Shown: one piece after another, positions 6,433-10,113 of the stretch
Position numbering within the stretch: the first letter of the stretch is position 1
Layout of the letters: every line of letters begins with the position of its first letter
Assembly (NCBI GenBank): GCA_013811715.1
Contig: JACCUS010000368.1
Location: 1 to 10,113 of the forward strand
Direction: 5' to 3'
Source: Nocardioidaceae bacterium
GTDB lineage: Bacteria; Actinomycetota; Actinomycetes; Propionibacteriales; Nocardioidaceae
DNA: 10,113 nucleotides
Translations under genes and position numbers: made by a program
The notes under the pieces: generated by a model
What the model saw: only the letters and a program-made list of their open reading frames with translations
Told to the model about the DNA's origin: nothing
Database searches by the model: none

Positions 6433-7446
6433 CTAACCGCCGATGGCGCTCATCGGGCGCGCTGGCTGCAGGAAGCTCTCGTCGTCGATGCCGTGGCCGG
6501 GCCGCTTGGACCACATGGCGACCCGCCAGAGGTCGGCGATCTCGTCGTCCGGTGCGCCGACGCGCAGCGCCTGACGCAGGTCGGACTCCTCACGGGCGAA
6601 AAGACAGTTGCGGACTTGGCCGTCGGCGGTGAGCCGCACTCGGTCGCAGTCGCCGCAGAACGGGCGGGTGACCGACCCGATGACGCCCACGGTCGCCGGT
6701 CCGCCGTCGACGACGAACAGCTCTGCTGGCGCGCTGCCCCGCTCGTCGGGATGTGCGGCGAGGTCGAACTCGGCCTCCAAGGCCGTGAGGATCTCATCGG
6801 CGGTGATCATCTCGGCGCGGCTCCAGCCGTGCTGGGCGTCGAGCGGCATCTGTTCGATGAACCTCAGCTCGTAGCCGTGGCCGATGCACCAATGCAGCAG
6901 CTCTGCCGCTTGGTCGTCGTTGTGGCCGCGGAGCAGCACCGCGTTGACCTTCACCGGCGTCAACCCGGCGGCGGCTGCCCCGCCGAGGCCGCGCATCACG
7001 TCGTCGAGACGGCCGCGGCGGGTGATTGCGCGGAACGTCTCCGGTCGGACCGTGTCGAGGCTGACGTTGACCCTGTCAAGCCCGGCTGCTGCTAGGGCGG
7101 GCGCCACCTTGTCGAGGCCGATCCCGTTCGTGGTGACCGAGATCTGCGGTCGGGGCGTCAGCTGCGCCGTACGCCGGACGATGTCGACGAAGCCGCGCCT
7201 GATCAACGGCTCGCCGCCGGTGAACCGCACCTCCTGGACACCCAACCGAGACACCGCGATCTCGATCAACCGCACGACTTCGTCGTCGTTGAGGATCTCC
7301 GGGCCGGGCAGCCAGTCCAGCCCCTCGGCGGGCATGCAGTAGGAACACCGCAGGTTGCAACGGTCGGTGAGCGAGACGCGCAGGTCGCTCGCAACTCGGC
7401 CGTACTGGTCGAGCAGCGGCAGGGCTGGCGTCGGTGTGCTGGTCAC
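6433..7446 (-). CDS. moaA: GTP 3',8-cyclase MoaA (molybdenum cofactor biosynthesis)
   Basis: A radical SAM enzyme that, with MoaC, converts GTP into cyclic pyranopterin monophosphate, the first step of molybdenum cofactor synthesis. It is 337 residues, normal for the family. The N-terminal radical-SAM [4Fe-4S] motif is C-x3-C-x2-C with Cys30, Cys34 and Cys37 (CNLRCSYC). RFTGGEPL (74-81) is the SAM-contacting GGEP motif, and NVSLDT (127-132) is characteristic. The second, GTP-binding cluster has Cys264, Cys267 and Cys281 (FCGDCDRVRLTADG...C). The essential C-terminal Gly-Gly is present (336-337). GTG start at 7446. No Shine-Dalgarno is obvious, but a TAGGCT box sits 6 nt upstream, suggesting a leaderless mRNA. 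No other moa/moe gene is in the window, so this is a detached moaA, divergent from the SURF1 gene. Confidence 0.97.
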   Translation of the reverse strand: MTSTPTPALPLLDQYGRVASDLRVSLTDRCNLRCSYCMPAEGLDWLPGPEILNDDEVVRLIEIAVSRLGVQEVRFTGGEPLIRRGFVDIVRRTAQLTPRPQISVTTNGIGLDKVAPALAAAGLDRVNVSLDTVRPETFRAITRRGRLDDVMRGLGGAAAAGLTPVKVNAVLLRGHNDDQAAELLHWCIGHGYELRFIEQMPLDAQHGWSRAEMITADEILTALEAEFDLAAHPDERGSAPAELFVVDGGPATVGVIGSVTRPFCGDCDRVRLTADGQVRNCLFAREESDLRQALRVGAPDDEIADLWRVAMWSKRPGHGIDDESFLQPARPMSAIGG

Positions 7447-7452
7447 CGTCCC

Positions 7453-7458
7453 AGCCTA
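7453..7458 (-). promoter_or_regulatory. Candidate -10 box for leaderless moaA
   Basis: TAGGCT on the minus strand fits TANNNT and is separated by exactly 6 nt (GGGACG) from the moaA GTG at 7446, placing the expected transcription start on the start codon. It lies within the 31-nt spacer shared with the divergent SURF1 gene. Confidence 0.45.
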
Positions 7459-7471
7459 CGTGCTGGCGGGT

Positions 7472-7477
7472 TAGGTT
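7472..7477 (+). promoter_or_regulatory. Candidate -10 box for the SURF1 gene
   Basis: TAGGTT on the plus strand fits TANNNT. A start 7 nt downstream (about 7484) would lie just before the in-frame GTG at 7487, leaving a 3-nt leader. If this box is used, translation would begin at 7487 rather than 7478. Confidence 0.3.
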
Positions 7478-8248
7478 GTGAGGGCTGTGTTGCGCTTCCT
7501 CTTCACCCGACGCTGGCTCGGACTGCTCTTGGCGGTCGTCGTCGTCGGCTTCGGCTGCGTCCAGCTGGGGCTGTGGCAGTTGGACCGGTACGACGAGCGG
7601 CAGGACTTCAACACCACGACGAGGACGAACCTGGCTGCAGACCCCGTCGCTGCGGCCGAGGTGTTCAGCGTTACCGAGGAACCGTCGCCGAAAGACGAGT
7701 GGCGGGCAGTCACGGCAACCGGCAGCTACGACGAGGAGCATCGCGTCCTGGTGCTCTACCGCACCAAAGACGGCGTGCCGGGAGTCGACGTCGTCGTACC
7801 CCTTGTGACAAAGTCAGGCGCCGCCCTCATGGTCGACCGTGGCTGGGTCCGGACGCCGGGCAATGCGAACGTCGACCCGGACGTGCCGGCGCCGCCGCCA
7901 GGCACCGTCACCGTGACGGGCTGGACCAGGATCGACGCCGAAGGCGACGCGGACGAGGTCGTCCCCGTCGACGGCACAGTGCGAGCGATCTCCGCAGACG
8001 CCATCGCCGAGACCCTCCCCTACGACGTGTACGACGGATTCGTCGAGCTCATCAGCGAGACCCCGGCCGTGTCTCCGGCGCCGCAGCAAGCTGAGCCGCC
8101 CGAACTCGGCGGTGGGCCGCACTTCTTCTACGGCATCCAGTGGTTCTTCTTCGCCCTTCTCGCCCTCGCCTTCTGGGGCTACCTCGCCTGGTCGGAGCAC
8201 AAACAGCGGAACGCGCGCTCGCAGCCGTCAGTCATATCGACCGGGTGA
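7478..8248 (+). CDS. SURF1 family protein (cytochrome c oxidase assembly)
   Basis: A 256-residue SURF1-family membrane protein; family members help insert heme a into subunit I of aa3-type cytochrome c oxidase. Topology: a short basic N-terminus, a first transmembrane helix at about 13-32 (LGLLLAVVVVGFGCVQLGLW), a long extracytoplasmic domain, and a second helix at about 219-238. Family signatures are LGLWQLDRYDER (30-41), VPLVTKSGAALMVDRGWV (107-124, the 'DRGW' motif), and PHFFYGIQWFFFALLALAFW (214-233, the HxxYAxQWF-type motif; here FFYGIQWF). Start: GTG at 7478 is the longest form; an in-frame GTG at 7487 gives the N-terminus VLRFLFTRRW, which is closer to typical actinobacterial SURF1 starts. 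It is divergent from moaA, and its last 17 nt overlap the end of the convergent SDR gene. Confidence 0.93.
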   Translation: MRAVLRFLFTRRWLGLLLAVVVVGFGCVQLGLWQLDRYDERQDFNTTTRTNLAADPVAAAEVFSVTEEPSPKDEWRAVTATGSYDEEHRVLVLYRTKDGVPGVDVVVPLVTKSGAALMVDRGWVRTPGNANVDPDVPAPPPGTVTVTGWTRIDAEGDADEVVPVDGTVRAISADAIAETLPYDVYDGFVELISETPAVSPAPQQAEPPELGGGPHFFYGIQWFFFALLALAFWGYLAWSEHKQRNARSQPSVISTG

Positions 8249-8990
8249 GTCCGCCGTCGACCGGGATCATCGCGCCGGTGATGTAGTCCGAGGCCGGCGA
8301 GAGCAAGAACGCGGCCGTCCGACCGAACTCGGCGGGCCGGCCGTAGCGGCGCAGCGGGATCGACTCGGTGTGGGCCCGACGGGTGGCCGCCGGGTCGTCG
8401 CTCATCGCGTCTAGCTGTTGCACCCGCTCGGTGTCGACCCGGCCGGGCAGCAGCCCGTTCACTCGAATCCCGCGGGGCCCCAGCTCGTCTGCCAGCGTCT
8501 TGGCGGCCATGGCGAGCCCGGGCCGCAGCCCGTTGGACACCGCCAGACCACCGATCGGCTGCTTCACCGAGGTCGACAGCACGAACACGATCGCCCCGCC
8601 CTGCGGCATCGCCTCGGCGACGGCGGTCGCGAGCCGCAGCGCTCCGAGGAAGACCGTCTCGAAGGCGTCCCGCCATTGCTGCTCCGTGACCTCCGACACC
8701 CCACCGGCGGCCGGGCCGCCGACACTGATCAGCGCGCCGTCGAGTCGACCGAATCGGCCCTCGGCGGTCTCTATCAGCCGGCGAGGTGTGTCGGAGTCGG
8801 CATTGTCGGCGGCGATCCCAGCAGCCGCAGTCGACCCAAGGGACTCCACGCACGCCTGCACGCTTCCCTCGGAGCGGGACGACACGACGACCCGAGCGCC
8901 TTCGGCTACGAGAACCTCTGCGGTTGCCCTCCCGAGGCCGCGGGCGGCGCCGGTCACGATGTAGACGCGGTGGGCGAGCCCCAAATCCAT
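8232..8990 (-). CDS. Atypical short-chain dehydrogenase/reductase lacking the catalytic YxxxK
   Basis: A 252-residue Rossmann-fold protein of the SDR superfamily. The nucleotide-binding motif TGAARGLG (13-20) is intact, as are VSSRS (36-40), RVNGLLPGRVDT (176-187) and the FabG-like C-terminus YITGAMIPVDGGL (236-248). At the active site, where FabG has Tyr-x3-Lys, this protein has Ser152-Asn-Gly-Leu-Arg156 (SNGLR), and the NNAG region reads SVGGP (89-93). A Ser near 139-141 remains. I recall an SDR subgroup carrying SNxxR at this place, commonly annotated as 3-oxoacyl-ACP reductase although the catalytic residues differ. The substrate is unknown. ATG at 8990 gives the N-terminus MDLGLAHRV expected of the group; ATG at 8999 (three residues more) is an alternative, and the longer frame to 9149 is unlikely because it would run into the sulfotransferase gene. 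It lies about 70 nt downstream of the sulfotransferase on the same strand. Confidence 0.88.
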   Translation of the reverse strand: MDLGLAHRVYIVTGAARGLGRATAEVLVAEGARVVVSSRSEGSVQACVESLGSTAAAGIAADNADSDTPRRLIETAEGRFGRLDGALISVGGPAAGGVSEVTEQQWRDAFETVFLGALRLATAVAEAMPQGGAIVFVLSTSVKQPIGGLAVSNGLRPGLAMAAKTLADELGPRGIRVNGLLPGRVDTERVQQLDAMSDDPAATRRAHTESIPLRRYGRPAEFGRTAAFLLSPASDYITGAMIPVDGGLTRSI

Positions 8991-9060
8991 GCCCGCCATT
9001 GTGCCTGAGCGCGCCGCACCGCGCTGAGTCTCCCGCGGCGGGCGGGCGCGACCCGTCGTG

Positions 9061-9975
9061 TCAGCCGCGGGAGCCGTGGTGCAGCCACCGCGCGAGGTCC
9101 GGCGGCGCGAGCGCGGCAACGCGGTCGTCGTACTCGGCCAGATCGTCATCGGTCAGCCATTTCCGCCACTCACCGGACCCACCGCGACGGAAGAACTTGC
9201 GGGTGTCCTTCATGATCCCGGCCCGCTCGTCCGGGACACGGTCGGCAGCTCGCTCCCTCATCGCGTCGAAGGTCGCGGCCTCGACGAGCGCGGGCCAGGC
9301 CACTTCGGGCACGTCGATGTCGAGGCGAGCGGCGAGTCGCCTCATCTCACCCTCCAGGTCGCGGGACAGGTCGCCGTAGTGGAGGAGTACGACGTTGGGC
9401 TCGTGTCGTCGTGACCAGACGCGCTCCGACTGCCAGACGAGGCCGCGCAGCGTGTCCAGGTTCTCCCGCGGTGAGTCGTCACTGTTCATCCATCGAAGCA
9501 GGCCCTCTCGTTCGGTCGCGGCCCTGGTTGCGAGCTGCTGCGACCCGGACTCGGGCACCGAGTCGTGGAGCAACCGCGCGATCACGTCACGATCGAGGTT
9601 GGCGCCTTGATGCCGCAGCGACACGGCGATGTCGCGGGGGTCCCTCCCCACGCCGACGTACGTCGCCCGGCGCTCGACCGGCAGACCGTCCAACGGCGTG
9701 TGCGTCTTGATGAACCTCCGGTGGCGCTGAGCATCGAGCTGTGCGTGGACCTCGCTCGCCGGTCGGATCAGCATGTCCATCCACGGCGACAGCGTCGTCA
9801 GCGGCGCTGGCAGGTCGGGCGTCTGGAAGACCAGGAGCGCGCAGATCATCTGGGTCCACGTCGTACCGCTCTTCGAGGGTGCGCTGATCACGATGTCGCC
9901 CGCTCGGAACGCGAACCCGTCCCATCGGGCGCTGTCCTCCAGGGACGTTCGATACCGGACCCGCTCCTCAGCCAC
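9061..9975 (-). CDS. PAPS-dependent sulfotransferase (cytosolic sulfotransferase family)
   Basis: A 304-residue sulfotransferase that would transfer sulfate from 3'-phosphoadenosine 5'-phosphosulfate to a hydroxyl or amine of a small molecule. The 5'-phosphosulfate loop is PSKSGTTW (33-40), and KTHTPLDGLP (90-99) contains the probable catalytic His92. The 3'-phosphate site is GRDPRDIAVS (110-119) with Arg111 and Ser119, and the C-terminal cofactor loop is RRGGSGEWRKWLT (263-275). The N-terminal RYRTSLEDSARWDGFAFR (7-24) also matches bacterial members of the family. All key motifs are present, so it should be active; the acceptor cannot be told from sequence. GTG start at 9975 with no good Shine-Dalgarno, but TAGCAT lies 6 nt upstream. 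The SDR follows on the same strand after about 70 nt and may be co-transcribed. No PAPS-synthesis gene is in the window. Confidence 0.92.
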   Translation of the reverse strand: MAEERVRYRTSLEDSARWDGFAFRAGDIVISAPSKSGTTWTQMICALLVFQTPDLPAPLTTLSPWMDMLIRPASEVHAQLDAQRHRRFIKTHTPLDGLPVERRATYVGVGRDPRDIAVSLRHQGANLDRDVIARLLHDSVPESGSQQLATRAATEREGLLRWMNSDDSPRENLDTLRGLVWQSERVWSRRHEPNVVLLHYGDLSRDLEGEMRRLAARLDIDVPEVAWPALVEAATFDAMRERAADRVPDERAGIMKDTRKFFRRGGSGEWRKWLTDDDLAEYDDRVAALAPPDLARWLHHGSRG

Positions 9976-9981
9976 CCTGCG

Positions 9982-9987
9982 ATGCTA
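9982..9987 (-). promoter_or_regulatory. Candidate -10 box for the leaderless sulfotransferase mRNA
   Basis: TAGCAT on the minus strand fits TANNNT and is followed by 6 nt (CGCAGG) and then the GTG at 9975. A TGAC-containing sequence further upstream is too close (14 nt) for a good -35. Confidence 0.45.
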
Positions 9988-10031
9988 ACGAACCCGGCAG
10001 GCGTCAGCTGCCTCGTGCGAAGATCGGTGCC

Positions 10032-10113
10032 GTGCCCGCGCCTGCGTTCCTTCCCTCCGCGAAGCTGTCCGGCGCCTTCTACCGCGAGGCCGTGCTCCCG
10101 CTGCTCGGAGGGC
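10032..10113 (+). CDS. N-terminus of a probable DUF4037-type protein (runs off the window)
   Basis: From the GTG at 10032 an open frame of 27 codons continues to the end of the window. It reads VPAPAFLPSAKL followed by SGAFYREAVLPLLGG. The FLPSAKLSGAFYREAVLPLL pattern resembles the start of actinobacterial DUF4037 proteins (nucleotidyltransferase-like fold), but only the first residues are visible and no active-site motif falls inside the window. The ribosome binding site is weak (GAAGATCGG region). It is divergent from the sulfotransferase across a 56-nt spacer that contains a 5-bp hairpin (GGCAG/CTGCC, 9996-10012). Confidence 0.55.
   Translation, partial: MPAPAFLPSAKLSGAFYREAVLPLLGG

Noticed and set aside
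4908..8285. A 35-nt near-identical sequence (34/35) at 4908-4942 and 8251-8285
   Set aside because: Both copies encode the same conserved SDR C-terminal motif (YITGA-x-IPVDGG) in fabG and the atypical SDR. With the strong codon bias here this is expected from protein conservation, not a mobile repeat.
9000..9060. GC-rich short repeats (CCCGCGGCGGGCGGG) between the SDR and sulfotransferase genes
   Set aside because: Several overlapping weak foldings and no T tract; not a supportable terminator or repeat element.

Overview
The window is high-GC DNA from an actinobacterium. The evidence is strong C/G bias at third codon positions, many GTG starts, an adjacent fabG–fabI(inhA-like) pair, a DUF3099 membrane protein, an actinobacterial-type SURF1, and several genes whose start codon sits exactly 6 nt after a TANNNT box (leaderless transcripts are common in this phylum). 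A lower-rank assignment is not safe from sequence reading; a Nocardioidaceae-like relative is only a guess.

Layout: (1) 1-2339 (+) is most of a cyanophycin synthetase gene (cphA) whose 5' end lies outside the window. (2) 2387-4072 (-), convergent with cphA, encodes a CphA-like protein that keeps the CphA N-terminal domain and the Mur-ligase module but has no ATP-grasp domain. (3) 4095-5593 (-) holds fabI and fabG, two reductases of type II fatty acid synthesis, upstream of and collinear with the Mur-ligase-like gene. (4) 5713-6374 (+) holds a DUF3099 two-helix membrane protein, a perfect 14-bp intrinsic terminator, and a 64-aa probable zinc-binding protein. (5) 6433-7446 (-) is moaA (molybdenum cofactor step 1), divergent from a SURF1-family gene (7478-8248, +) linked to cytochrome oxidase assembly. 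(6) 8232-9975 (-) holds an atypical short-chain dehydrogenase lacking the catalytic Tyr/Lys pair and a PAPS-dependent sulfotransferase. (7) From 10032 (+) the first 27 codons of a DUF4037-like gene run off the end.

How the parts fit: most of the window (fabG, fabI, DUF3099, moaA, SURF1) is ordinary core actinobacterial metabolism. The more unusual part is the left third, where a cyanophycin synthetase faces a rearranged paralogue of itself. CphA makes the Asp/Arg storage polymer with two ATP-dependent activities. The neighbour retains only the Mur-type amide ligase activity plus the N-terminal domain, so it may act on cyanophycin, on its precursors, or on another peptide. No CRISPR array, insertion sequence, rRNA, tRNA or phage gene was seen. 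No stretch longer than about 125 bases lacks a gene.
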